In this document: positions 6,079-12,311 of the stretch, one piece after another | Layout of the letters: each line of letters begins with the position of its first letter | Numbering within the stretch: the stretch's first letter is position 1 | Assembly (NCBI GenBank): GCA_904501795.1 | Contig: CAJGCK010000022.1 | Span: forward strand, 1-18,179 | Direction: 5' to 3' | DNA: 18,179 nucleotides | Origin: an uncultured Clostridia bacterium | GTDB taxonomy: Bacteria > Bacillota > Clostridia > Christensenellales > Borkfalkiaceae | Translations under genes and position numbers: made by a program | Notes under the pieces: model-generated | What the model saw: the letters and a program-made list of their open reading frames with translations, nothing else | What the model was told of the DNA's origin: nothing | The model's database searches: none

Positions 6079-6112
6079 ATTATAGCGTAAAAATATAAAC
6101 TGAATATAAACT
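6079..6112 (-). promoter_or_regulatory. Promoter of the oxoamine synthase with 11-bp-spaced direct repeats
   Basis: On the minus strand TATAAT (6079-6084) has no good -35 box at 17 bases. In its place lie two direct repeats of AGTTTATATT (plus-strand AATATAAACT at 6092-6101 and 6103-6112), one helical turn apart. This layout resembles activator sites of OmpR/PhoP-type response regulators, which is inference. Confidence 0.55.
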
Positions 6113-6122
6113 TTAAAAAGTT

Positions 6123-6153
6123 AACCCTTTAACTGTAAGTTAAAGGGTTTTTT
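6123..6153. terminator. Hairpin terminator upstream of the oxoamine synthase promoter
   Basis: AACCCTTTAACT (6123-6134) and AGTTAAAGGGTT (6138-6149) form a perfect 12-bp stem with a three-base loop, followed by a T run on the plus strand. On the minus strand a weaker T run follows. It would insulate the oxoamine synthase promoter from transcription coming from the repeats. Confidence 0.75.
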
Positions 6154-6170
6154 AAAACTTACGTTTTATA

Positions 6171-6197
6171 GCGTTTGCTATTACGCAAACGCAACTT
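6171..6197. terminator. Second hairpin between the repeats and the oxoamine synthase gene
   Basis: GCGTTTGC (6171-6178) pairs with GCAAACGC (6185-6192) around a six-base loop, followed on the plus strand by AACTTTTT. It looks like a plus-strand terminator although no plus-strand gene lies upstream. It might instead end a short transcript or be part of the repeat region. Confidence 0.45.
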
Positions 6198-6216
6198 TTT
6201 AGTTTGAAATACTTAG

Positions 6217-6410
6217 AAAGGCACCACTCCTTGCAAGCAAAGTGTTGCCTTTCTTGTATTATAAACTTTCTCTATCGTATATTTAAAAATATTGAAAAGG
6301 CACCACTCCTTGCAAGCAAAGTGTTGCCTTTCTTGTATTATAAACTTTCTCTATCGTATATTTAAAAATATTGAAAAGGCACCACTCCTTGCAAGCAAAG
6401 TGTTGCCTTT
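6217..6410. repeat. Perfect 79-bp tandem repeat, 2.5 copies, each with a 36-base hairpin
   Basis: This fills most of the 391-base gap between the Myb-like gene and the oxoamine synthase. The unit is a 36-base hairpin (copies at 6217-6252, 6296-6331, 6375-6410) followed by a 43-base A+T-rich spacer, and the two spacers are identical. Hairpin arms AAAGGCACCACT and AGTGTTGCCTTT pair with one mismatch, and the 12-base loop contains the palindrome CTTGCAAG. On the minus strand each full unit also has TATAAT seven bases before a hairpin, with TTTAAA 18 bases further upstream. No ORF spans the repeat. The identity of copies implies recent duplication or gene conversion. It does not match an insertion sequence end or CRISPR array. 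Confidence 0.9.
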
Positions 6411-6434
6411 CCTCTTCCTTTTAATTCGTATTCG

Positions 6435-7073
6435 TTAACTTGGTAACTCTTTGGAATCATTCGCCTGACCGAAAGCGTGTTTTTTTGCGTTATAAAACTC
6501 TAATAAATTTTTAAGTTTTGTGTTTTCTTCTTCTAAAAAACTTACACGGCTTTGCAGAGAAAAAACTTGTGATATGAAAGGTTTTTTAATGCGCTCGATT
6601 AAGTCGTCTATTCCGCTTTTTACCACTTCGATTTTCTTTTCTAAACGCATACTTTTATCGCTAGTTTTATAAAAACTTTCAGTTTTTTTAATTTCCGAAC
6701 GGTACTTGTTTTGATATCTAAGCGCCTTTTTTAAGTCGCCACACGCAAGTTCGTTGACCGCGCTTCTAACCGACTTACCTTTCTCTTTTGCTTGTGAAAC
6801 CGCTTTTAGTAGCATATCCGTTTCTTTACTAGAAAACGGCTCGTTTTTACTTACCGCTATTTTTTTGCCGTTTAAATATTTTTCACACAGCGTTTCACTT
6901 TCGCTACATTTTTTGCAAAACTCATAGTAAGTGTTTCTAACCGTTCCAACACGTTTGCCACTTAACCTTGAGTATTCTCTAAAAAGTTCGGTTTTGGTTT
7001 TAAAATTGTTTTCCAACGAAAACTTTGCTAATTCGCTAAACTGCAAATCTTTGCTTTTATAACTTCTTTTCAC
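6435..7073 (-). CDS. Putative DNA-binding protein, two Myb/SANT-like helical repeats plus coiled coil
   Basis: I recognise no named family with certainty in this 212-residue basic protein. It appears to hold two similar helical units, residues about 12-55 and 80-128, each ending in a basic third helix (RVGTVRNTYYEFCKK and LKKALRYQNKYRSEIKK). The spacing and the xxRxxxxY pattern recall Myb/SANT-like domains of RsfA-type prespore regulators. Residues about 140-198 form a charged heptad-rich coiled coil (KKIEVVKSGIDDLIERI, then LQSRVSFLEEENTKLKNLL), probably for dimerisation. The start is GTG at 7073, because the ATG overlapping it reads straight into a stop. GGAGG lies upstream at the right distance. 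It is divergent from the unknown gene at 7135, so it may control it or itself. Sporulation linkage is inference. Confidence 0.65.
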   Translation of the reverse strand: MKRSYKSKDLQFSELAKFSLENNFKTKTELFREYSRLSGKRVGTVRNTYYEFCKKCSESETLCEKYLNGKKIAVSKNEPFSSKETDMLLKAVSQAKEKGKSVRSAVNELACGDLKKALRYQNKYRSEIKKTESFYKTSDKSMRLEKKIEVVKSGIDDLIERIKKPFISQVFSLQSRVSFLEEENTKLKNLLEFYNAKKHAFGQANDSKELPS

Positions 7074-7095
7074 ATTACGTCCTCCGCCTTATTTA

Positions 7096-7123
7096 TTGAC
7101 ATAATAAACGGAAAATATACATA
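7096..7123 (+). promoter_or_regulatory. Promoter of the unknown 313-residue gene
   Basis: TTGACA (7096-7101) with a -10 candidate TACATA (7118-7123) at 16 bases. Transcription would start around 7130, five bases before the ATG, and no ribosome site is present. The gap to the divergent gene is only 61 bases. Confidence 0.6.
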
Positions 7124-7134
7124 CATTTTTATAT

Positions 7135-8076
7135 ATGGTTTTTTATTTTTCAAGCGAATTCAACTCGGTGCTTAAAATTAACGGACTTTATCTTGGAAAC
7201 CTAAACGGCATTGTAAAAAAATGTAACGTGGAAATTTTGGACAACGCGTTTGTTGAAATTTGCCCGTTAAGCGAAAAAAACGCGCCTATTAATTTTATTA
7301 TTAACCCCGCGCTTTTCAACGAAACGCACCCCTATCTATCGATAGTAGACCTTGGCGGTGCGTATCTTTTAACAGCGCAAAATCGCCCGACTTTTACTGA
7401 AAAAAAGGTGCTGTGTGAAAAAAACTACCCCTTACTTAACGCCGTGGCATTTGTTGAAAAGGGTTTTTGTATTCAGTTGTCAACGCCAAACGATAGCGTT
7501 TTAGATACCTTTTGCGAATTCCCAACTAGCGTTTCTTTTAACCCCTTTTCGCTTAATAATCTTGCTCTTCTTGCCGTTATCGCAAGTGGAAAAAACAAGG
7601 TTGTTTACGTTTATTCAATAGGTGAAAAGATACGATTTTTGAAAAAAATGCTAGTATCAAATTGTTCATTTGAAAATGGGTTTACCACTACTGAAAAGTT
7701 TATGGACCACAAAAAACACACCAGAAAAACTAACTGGTGCATCAAAAACGGCGAACTTGTTAGAGAGAGCGTTAGCGTTAGTAACGAAAAAGACGTAGAA
7801 ATAGCGTATGTAATCGACAATCTTATCCCCTATCTTTTTTTAGAAGAATTTATAGTCGGCGGAAACTTTAACGAATTTTTAGCCGACAACGTTAAAAACA
7901 ACTCCGACAAATTAAAAGGGTATTTTGGGGAATTTATAGGCGTTATACCACCGCCGTCGTTTAGAGAGTGGCAAGAAATCGGACTAGTTAAACGGCTACG
8001 CGAAAATTTTTATTCGGTAGACTACTACACTTTTGAAGTAGAGAACAAAAAAATAACCAACGTAAAAAAAAGTTAA
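7135..8076 (+). CDS. Conserved-looking hypothetical protein, 313 residues
   Basis: I do not recognise this protein. It has no signal peptide, transmembrane segment or obvious catalytic motif, so it is probably cytoplasmic. Residues 1-170 look beta-rich with short strands (LKINGLYLGNLNG, AFVEICPL, YLSIVDLGGAYLLTA). Residues about 220-313 (AYVIDNLIPYLFLEEFIVGG, then NSDKLKGYFGEFIG, ending in FEVENKKITNV) have the helix-then-strand profile of an NTF2-like domain, a weak inference. A basic stretch KFMDHKKHTRKTNW lies at about 188-201. No further ATG occurs until past residue 170, so the start at 7135 is the only reasonable one. It lacks a ribosome site and is probably leaderless. It is divergent from the Myb-like protein and ends at a strong terminator. 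Confidence 0.8.
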   Translation: MVFYFSSEFNSVLKINGLYLGNLNGIVKKCNVEILDNAFVEICPLSEKNAPINFIINPALFNETHPYLSIVDLGGAYLLTAQNRPTFTEKKVLCEKNYPLLNAVAFVEKGFCIQLSTPNDSVLDTFCEFPTSVSFNPFSLNNLALLAVIASGKNKVVYVYSIGEKIRFLKKMLVSNCSFENGFTTTEKFMDHKKHTRKTNWCIKNGELVRESVSVSNEKDVEIAYVIDNLIPYLFLEEFIVGGNFNEFLADNVKNNSDKLKGYFGEFIGVIPPPSFREWQEIGLVKRLRENFYSVDYYTFEVENKKITNVKKS

Positions 8077-8083
8077 AAATAAA

Positions 8084-8111
8084 AAATCTCGGCAAACGTT
8101 TGCCGAGATTT
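8084..8111. terminator. Bidirectional terminator between convergent genes
   Basis: A perfect 28-base palindrome, AAATCTCGGCAAAC followed directly by its complement, lies between the stop codons at 8076 and 8127. T runs follow on both strands, so it serves both converging transcripts. Confidence 0.93.
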
Positions 8112-8126
8112 ATGTTTTTTCTTTTT

Positions 8127-8978
8127 TTAGATCATTTTAACGCCTTTGATTTGGATTGCAAAAGTCTTTTCACCTTTTACAGTCGCTACGGGTAAAAGAA
8201 CCGAACGTTTGTTAAAAGAAACGTGTTGGTTTTGTTTTGCTTCAAACACCGCTTCTTTTTCGCCACTAGTTAAGTTATCAAATTCCGTTTTGGGCAAGCA
8301 ATTAAATTGAAGCGAGCCGTATTCACCGGTGTAGTAAATAACGTATTCTTCATACAAATCGGTAGTAGCAAACCCGTTCTTAATAGCGTTCCAAGTTTTG
8401 CTATTATTTTCGTCGTTCAAATTGATTTGAGCGAATACACAAAACCATCCGTCGTACTGCGTTAACGATTCAGTAGGCATAAACCAAGTTGCGCTTCCCG
8501 TGTTGGTAGAAGAACTAGTAGTATAACTTCCGTCTAAAGCCGACCAAGTTCTCCATAAACCTATAGAACCTTCTTTATTAACAAGGTTCGAGCCAACGGT
8601 AGTACCGTATTCAAACTCACCTTCAACCGTATCAACGGGATCTAATTTCAAAACTTCGTCACTACTTGCGCCAACCTTTATATCGCCCATCATAATTTGT
8701 TTTTGTTGAGCGTAACTACTTTCTTTATAGAAAATAGCGCCGTTGTAATAGTTTTGTTCAACACAATTCTTTATAAGATGGTCAACGGTTTTAGGAGCAA
8801 GATGGCGATATAAATCAACCGTCAAGGTTTTATCAACCATTTCAGCCTCGTCAGCATCGTAAATGCTAACCGTTATTTCTAACCTTCTAACGTCTTCGCA
8901 CGCGGTAAAGGTAAAGCAAACGCAAGCAACCATTACTAAGGCTAACATATTAAATATTATTCTTTTTAATCTTTTCAT
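8127..8978 (-). CDS. Lipoprotein with a degenerate cyclophilin-type peptidyl-prolyl isomerase domain
   Basis: The 283-residue protein starts with a basic N-region (MKRLKR), a hydrophobic stretch and a lipobox ending TAC with Cys27, so it is an exported lipoprotein anchored outside the membrane. Residues about 35-280 follow the order of cyclophilin motifs: TVDLYRHLAPKTVDHLIKNC, YNGAIFYKE, QIMMGDIK, EGSIGLWRT, ATWFMPT and WFCVFAQI. The F-H-R catalytic motif is F-Y-K here (Lys85 in place of Arg), and MART and SQFFI are changed to LWRT and TWFMPT, so isomerase activity is doubtful. It may act as a folding or binding factor for envelope proteins. It has its own promoter and is downstream of the SHOCT-domain protein on the same strand. 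Confidence 0.8.
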   Translation of the reverse strand: MKRLKRIIFNMLALVMVACVCFTFTACEDVRRLEITVSIYDADEAEMVDKTLTVDLYRHLAPKTVDHLIKNCVEQNYYNGAIFYKESSYAQQKQIMMGDIKVGASSDEVLKLDPVDTVEGEFEYGTTVGSNLVNKEGSIGLWRTWSALDGSYTTSSSTNTGSATWFMPTESLTQYDGWFCVFAQINLNDENNSKTWNAIKNGFATTDLYEEYVIYYTGEYGSLQFNCLPKTEFDNLTSGEKEAVFEAKQNQHVSFNKRSVLLPVATVKGEKTFAIQIKGVKMI

Positions 8979-9007
8979 ATCTTTCTCCAGTAGAGTTCGT
9001 ATATATT

Positions 9008-9036
9008 ATTTTACTAGTAATTTACTCTATTGTCAA
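9008..9036 (-). promoter_or_regulatory. Promoter of the cyclophilin-like lipoprotein gene
   Basis: On the minus strand TTGACA (9031-9036), a 17-base spacer and TAAAAT (9008-9013). A GGAG ribosome site follows before the ATG at 8978. Confidence 0.85.
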
Positions 9037-9078
9037 TTACAAAAAAAAGCAATTTCGGTAATAGTTGGTTGATTTTTA

Positions 9079-9720
9079 CTATTTTATTATCGAATTTTTT
9101 ATTTTTTCGTATTCTTCTAAAGTGATTGCGCCGTCATCAAGCAATTTTTTGTATTTTGCAAGAACTTCCGCCTTCTTTGCTTCGTCGGCTACGTTCGAAA
9201 CCTTTGGCAAAGCAAATCTATCTAAAATTGATTTGCCGGGTTTTTTAAATAAAAAGTTTTCGCAAAAGAAATACGCTATTAGCAGTATTATTCCCCAAAA
9301 TAACGACATAAACACGTTACTTTGAAGTGATGCTTGGTTGGCTTGGTTTGCTAAAATAACGTAGAAGAAACCTTCTATAAAATACAAAGCGAAAAAGCCG
9401 AGTGAAATTTTGATAACGAGTGAACAAAGTTTACCGCCTAAATCGGAAACAGACACGAAAGATATTAGCCCCACCACTACGGTTAAAAAAGAAAATATCA
9501 TTTGAAGCCAACATAGAATTCCCACTAATATAGAAATCCATCTATATTGCGCATAAACCATTCCGTCGCTAAATACTAGCATATCAAAACCGTTTTGGCT
9601 ATAATTACCCGCCAAACTTTCCATAGCAACGAAGTCGATTGATAAAGTCAAAAATAAAATTACGCCCGTAATAACGGTCAACGTACTCTTTATGGTATCG
9701 TTAAGAGTTTTGTTTTTCAT
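9079..9720 (-). CDS. Membrane protein with C-terminal SHOCT domain
   Basis: The 213-residue protein has four hydrophobic segments at roughly 12-33, 61-90, 98-124 and 135-156, then a cytoplasmic tail. The tail ends in a SHOCT-type short helical hairpin (residues about 182-213, with AEVLAKYKKLLDDGAITLEE followed by YEKIKNSII), recognised by its L-DDGAIT-EEYE-K pattern. SHOCT motifs are found at the ends of many otherwise unrelated bacterial proteins and are thought to aid oligomerisation or binding. Nothing indicates a transport or enzymatic activity. The gene has its own consensus promoter. I see no convincing terminator before the next gene at 8978, so some readthrough to the lipoprotein gene is possible. 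Confidence 0.8.
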   Translation of the reverse strand: MKNKTLNDTIKSTLTVITGVILFLTLSIDFVAMESLAGNYSQNGFDMLVFSDGMVYAQYRWISILVGILCWLQMIFSFLTVVVGLISFVSVSDLGGKLCSLVIKISLGFFALYFIEGFFYVILANQANQASLQSNVFMSLFWGIILLIAYFFCENFLFKKPGKSILDRFALPKVSNVADEAKKAEVLAKYKKLLDDGAITLEEYEKIKNSIIK

Positions 9721-9754
9721 TAAAATATATCTCCTATATAAATTAACTATTTAT

Positions 9755-9783
9755 ATATTACACTTTTTTAACTTCTTTGTCAA
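9755..9783 (-). promoter_or_regulatory. Promoter of the SHOCT-domain membrane protein gene
   Basis: On the minus strand TTGACA (9778-9783), a 17-base spacer and TAATAT (9755-9760). An AGGAGA ribosome site lies about ten bases before the ATG at 9720. Confidence 0.85.
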
Positions 9784-9814
9784 CAATATACTTTTATCTC
9801 TAATATAAGAAAAG

Positions 9815-9838
9815 CACCCGACAATAACTTGTCGGGTG
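9815..9838 (-). terminator. Terminator after rplL
   Basis: CACCCGACAA (9815-9824) and TTGTCGGGTG (9829-9838) form a perfect ten-base stem with a TAAC loop, followed on the minus strand by CTTTTCTT. It ends the rplJ-rplL transcript, so rpoB is not part of this operon here. Confidence 0.9.
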
Positions 9839-9881
9839 AAAAATTTCGTTTTTTTTAACGCTTTTCTTTTTTCGAAGAAAA

Positions 9882-10256
9882 TTATTCAGCAACAACAGTT
9901 GCGCCAACTTCCTTGAATCTAGCAATAATCTTGTCAGCTTCTTCTTTGGTTGCGCTTTCTTTGATAACGCCTTTAGATTCAACAAGAGCTTTTGCTTCAC
10001 CAAGACCTAAAGAAGTGAATTCTCTAACAGCCTTGATAACGTCTATTTTCTTGTCGCCGATTTCTTTAATAGAAACCTTGAATTCAGTTTTTTCTTCAAC
10101 TGCGGGTGCATCTGCAGCAGCAGCGGGAGCAGCAGCAACTGCTACGGGAGCAGCAGCGCTTACGCCGAATTCTTCTTCTAAAGCTTTAACTAATTCGTTA
10201 AGTTCTAAAACTGTCATACCTTTAACTTCTTCTAACATTTTTTGGATGTCTGCCAT
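9882..10256 (-). CDS. rplL: 50S ribosomal protein L7/L12
   Basis: The 124-residue protein is the ribosome stalk protein that recruits translation factors. The N-terminal dimerisation region MADIQKMLEEVKGMTVLELNELVKAL (split) is followed by the Ala-rich flexible hinge at about 37-55 and the globular C-domain with EFKVSIKEIGDKKIDVIK and the conserved LGLGEAKALVE. The frame opens five codons earlier with an ATG at 10271, but that ATG is part of the ribosome site region: GGAGG lies eight bases before the ATG at 10256, and the family starts at MADI, so 10256 is the true start. It follows rplJ by 64 bases and ends at an intrinsic terminator instead of running into rpoB. Confidence 0.97.
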   Translation of the reverse strand: MADIQKMLEEVKGMTVLELNELVKALEEEFGVSAAAPVAVAAAPAAAADAPAVEEKTEFKVSIKEIGDKKIDVIKAVREFTSLGLGEAKALVESKGVIKESATKEEADKIIARFKEVGATVVAE

Positions 10257-10320
10257 TTTTTTATCCTCCATTTAATACTTAATTTTAAATTTTTTTTATT
10301 TTTTTAGGTTTTGTTTTAGG

Positions 10321-10845
10321 CTATTGTGCCTTTTTTTCAGCTATTGCGTTAAGCGCAATAACTAAGCTGCGGGGCATTGCGGACAACACGCCCACGAAAT
10401 TTGCGATAGGTGCTTGGAGTGAACCGAGCATCTTTGCAACAAGTTCTTCTTTCGAAGGCATTGCTGCAAGAGTTTTAACTCCGTTAGCGTCTACCCTAGA
10501 GCCTTCTACGAACGCGCTCTTAACTGAAACTTTGTTTTCGTACTTCTTAACTGCGCCGATAATTACTTTTGATGCACCGGTTTCGTCTGGACCGAATGCT
10601 ACCGACGTGGGCCCGTTAAGATCTTCGTCAAAATCAGTTATTCCCAAATCGTTGAATGCACGGCGTACTAAAGTGTTCTTTAATACTTTGTATTCTACGT
10701 TGTTTTTTCTAAATTCTCTTCTAAGTTCAGTATCTTCTGCAACTGAAAGTCCTTCGAATTTAACGAAAACAACTGATTTGGCATCTTGAATTTTTTGTTT
10801 AATTTCTTCTACTACAAGCTTTTTTGCTTCAAAATTCGCCGACAA
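10321..10845 (-). CDS. rplJ: 50S ribosomal protein L10
   Basis: The 174-residue protein anchors L7/L12 dimers to the ribosome stalk base. Family features include the N-terminal KKLVVEEIKQKIQDAKSVV, then EFRKNNVEYKVLKNTL, and GPTSVAF at mid-length. The C-terminal helix that binds L7/L12 lies at about 150-172. The start codon is TTG at 10845, not ATG: an AGGAGGT site lies seven bases upstream and no other start is near. A rare start codon under a perfect ribosome site can tune output. Expression is further controlled by the upstream L10 leader and attenuator, where L10 with L7/L12 is expected to bind its own mRNA. Confidence 0.96.
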   Translation of the reverse strand: MSANFEAKKLVVEEIKQKIQDAKSVVFVKFEGLSVAEDTELRREFRKNNVEYKVLKNTLVRRAFNDLGITDFDEDLNGPTSVAFGPDETGASKVIIGAVKKYENKVSVKSAFVEGSRVDANGVKTLAAMPSKEELVAKMLGSLQAPIANFVGVLSAMPRSLVIALNAIAEKKAQ

Positions 10846-10860
10846 TTTTCTTACCTCCTG

Positions 10861-11003
10861 TTAAAAGTTAATAAAAATGCCCTTGCAATCCGAGAAAGAT
10901 TGAAAGGGCATAAATAGTTTAAGCACTTTTGTTAATCTGCCTCGGTTGGTCTGTTTAATAAAACAAGTTAACACCTACTGTCTTGGGCTATTTAATTTTT
11001 TAC
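10861..11003 (-). ncRNA. L10 leader (autoregulatory 5' region of rplJ-rplL)
   Basis: The minus-strand transcript from about 11003 carries the conserved elements of the L10 leader: AGACAGTAGGTG followed later by the complementary-context CCGAGG segment, then a terminator hairpin before the rplJ ribosome site. In this family L10-(L12) binding to the leader lowers expression of its own operon. The core motifs were recognised by eye and lie at about 10946-10990. Confidence 0.85.
10877..10911 (-). terminator. Attenuator hairpin in the rplJ leader
   Basis: ATGCCCTTGCAATC (10877-10890) pairs with GATTGAAAGGGCAT (10898-10911) with one mismatch and a seven-base loop. On the minus strand a run of five Ts follows. 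It lies inside the leader, upstream of rplJ, so it must be conditional. Confidence 0.85.
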
Positions 11004-11009
11004 TTTGTG

Positions 11010-11038
11010 ATTATACCATATTAAATATGTCTTGTCAA
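11010..11038 (-). promoter_or_regulatory. Promoter of rplJ-rplL
   Basis: On the minus strand TTGACA (11033-11038), a 17-base spacer and TATAAT (11010-11015), a full consensus match. The -35 box directly abuts the stop codon of rplA. Confidence 0.93.
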
Positions 11039-11725
11039 CTAAAATTTAGCGTTAATTTTTACGCCGGGACCCATCGTGCTAGCAATAGAAACGCTTCTTA
11101 AATACAAACCTTTTGCTGCTGCCGGTTTTGCTTTAACGATTGCTTCCATTAGTGCTTGATAGTTCTCTTTAATTTTGTCTTTACCGAAACTCTTCTTGCC
11201 GATAGGACAGTGAATAATTGCATTTTTGTCTAATCTATATTCTACTTTACCAGCTTTGGTATCTTTGATTGCCTTAGCAACGTCCATAGTTACCGTTCCT
11301 GATTTCGGGTTAGGCATTAAACCTTTAGGACCTAAAACTTTACCGATACGACCAACTAAGCCCATCATATCAGGGGTGGTAATAATTACGTCGTAATCAA
11401 ACCAGTTTTCTGTTTGAATTTTTTGTATCATTTCTTCTGCACCAACGAAATCTGCGCCTGCTTCTTTTGCTTGGTCTGCTTTTTCGCCTTTTGCAAGAAC
11501 TAATACTTTAACGTCTTTACCCGTTCCGTTAGGAAGCACTATAACGCCTCTAACTTGTTGGTCTGCTTGTTTGGGGTCTACACCTAAACGAACGTGAAGT
11601 TCAACCGTTTCGTCAAACTTTGCTTTTGCAGTGTCTAAAACGAGATTAATTGCTTCATCCGCTTCGTAAAGTTTTGCCGTTTCGATAGTTTTTAAACTGT
11701 CTATATATTTTTTTCCGTGTTTCAT
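11039..11725 (-). CDS. rplA: 50S ribosomal protein L1
   Basis: The 228-residue protein is the L1 stalk protein, which helps release deacylated tRNA and represses its own operon by binding mRNA. Recognisable segments are KKYIDSLKTIETAKLYEADEA near the start (split), VELHVRLGVDPKQADQQVRG, the GKxxKVLVLAKGEKADQAKEAGAD region, GRIGKVLGPKGLMPNPKSGT (residues about 124-143) and the closing RSVSIASTMGPGVKI. Normal family length. AGGAGG lies before the ATG. It follows rplK by 48 bases. A candidate L1-binding RNA structure precedes rplK. Confidence 0.97.
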   Translation of the reverse strand: MKHGKKYIDSLKTIETAKLYEADEAINLVLDTAKAKFDETVELHVRLGVDPKQADQQVRGVIVLPNGTGKDVKVLVLAKGEKADQAKEAGADFVGAEEMIQKIQTENWFDYDVIITTPDMMGLVGRIGKVLGPKGLMPNPKSGTVTMDVAKAIKDTKAGKVEYRLDKNAIIHCPIGKKSFGKDKIKENYQALMEAIVKAKPAAAKGLYLRSVSIASTMGPGVKINAKF

Positions 11726-11773
11726 TTTTTACCTCCTGTGGTTAAACGGGCGCTTTGCCCTCCCACTTATTCA

Positions 11774-12199
11774 TTAATCTATAACCGTTACACCCATACT
11801 TCTTGCGGTACCTGCGATCATGCTGATAGCGCTTTCAATCGAGTTTGCGTTAAGGTCGGGCATTTTTAGTTTTGCAATTTCTTCTATTTGTGCCTTCGTT
11901 ATTTTCGCAACCTTGTTTTTGTTGGGTGCTGCACTGCCACTTTCTATTTTGCACGCCTTTTTAATTAGCACGGGTGCCGGGGGCGTTTTTAATACGAAAG
12001 TAAATGAACGGTCTTGATAAATGGTCATAACAACGGGAATTATCAAACCTACTTGGTCCTGAGTTTTTGCGTTGAATTCTTTAGTAAAGCCGGGAATATT
12101 AATTCCGTGAGGGCCTAACGTTGAACCTACGGGCGGACCGGGTGTTGCCTTGCCTGCGGGCAGTTGAAGTTTTACGATAGCCGTAACTTTTTTTGCCAT
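11774..12199 (-). CDS. rplK: 50S ribosomal protein L11
   Basis: The 141-residue protein binds the GTPase-centre region of 23S rRNA. The N-terminal domain shows VKLQLPAGKATPGPPVG and LGPHGINIPGFTKEFNAKT, including the proline-rich surface targeted by thiostrepton-type antibiotics. The C-terminal RNA-binding domain includes KIESGSAAPNKNKVAKIT and ends in GTARSMGVTV. The length is normal. AGGAGG precedes the ATG. The 112-base gap after nusG holds a candidate L1 site. Confidence 0.97.
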   Translation of the reverse strand: MAKKVTAIVKLQLPAGKATPGPPVGSTLGPHGINIPGFTKEFNAKTQDQVGLIIPVVMTIYQDRSFTFVLKTPPAPVLIKKACKIESGSAAPNKNKVAKITKAQIEEIAKLKMPDLNANSIESAISMIAGTARSMGVTVID

Positions 12200-12216
12200 A
12201 ATTGTATCCTCCTTTG

Positions 12217-12263
12217 GTGGTGTTACCGTTACGCCAGTGAAAAAAATTTAGCGTAACTCCCAC
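12217..12263 (-). promoter_or_regulatory. Candidate ribosomal protein L1 binding site in the rplK leader
   Basis: On the minus-strand RNA, GUGG (12263-12260) pairs with CCAC (12220-12217), enclosing an asymmetric internal loop (GA opposite GGUAACA) and an inner stem GUUACGC / GCGUAAC. Two short stems around an asymmetric loop, just before the rplK ribosome site, is the layout of L1 targets on mRNA and 23S rRNA. The assignment is by analogy. Confidence 0.55.
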
Positions 12264-12311
12264 TATATACCATGCGTTTTACCGCTTAAGTATCTTTTTT
12301 TCTTTAACGCG

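Noticed and set aside
6217..6410. CRISPR-like array (36-base repeats with 43-base spacers)
   Set aside because: The two spacers are identical and no cas genes are nearby, so it is a plain 79-bp tandem repeat.
9913..10275. Plus-strand Ala/Ser-rich ORF opposite rplL
   Set aside because: It is the antisense shadow of the Ala-rich hinge of L7/L12 and has no ribosome site or family features. The other long plus-strand ORFs over 2034-3560, 10532-10789, 12421-13267 and similar regions were rejected for the same reason.
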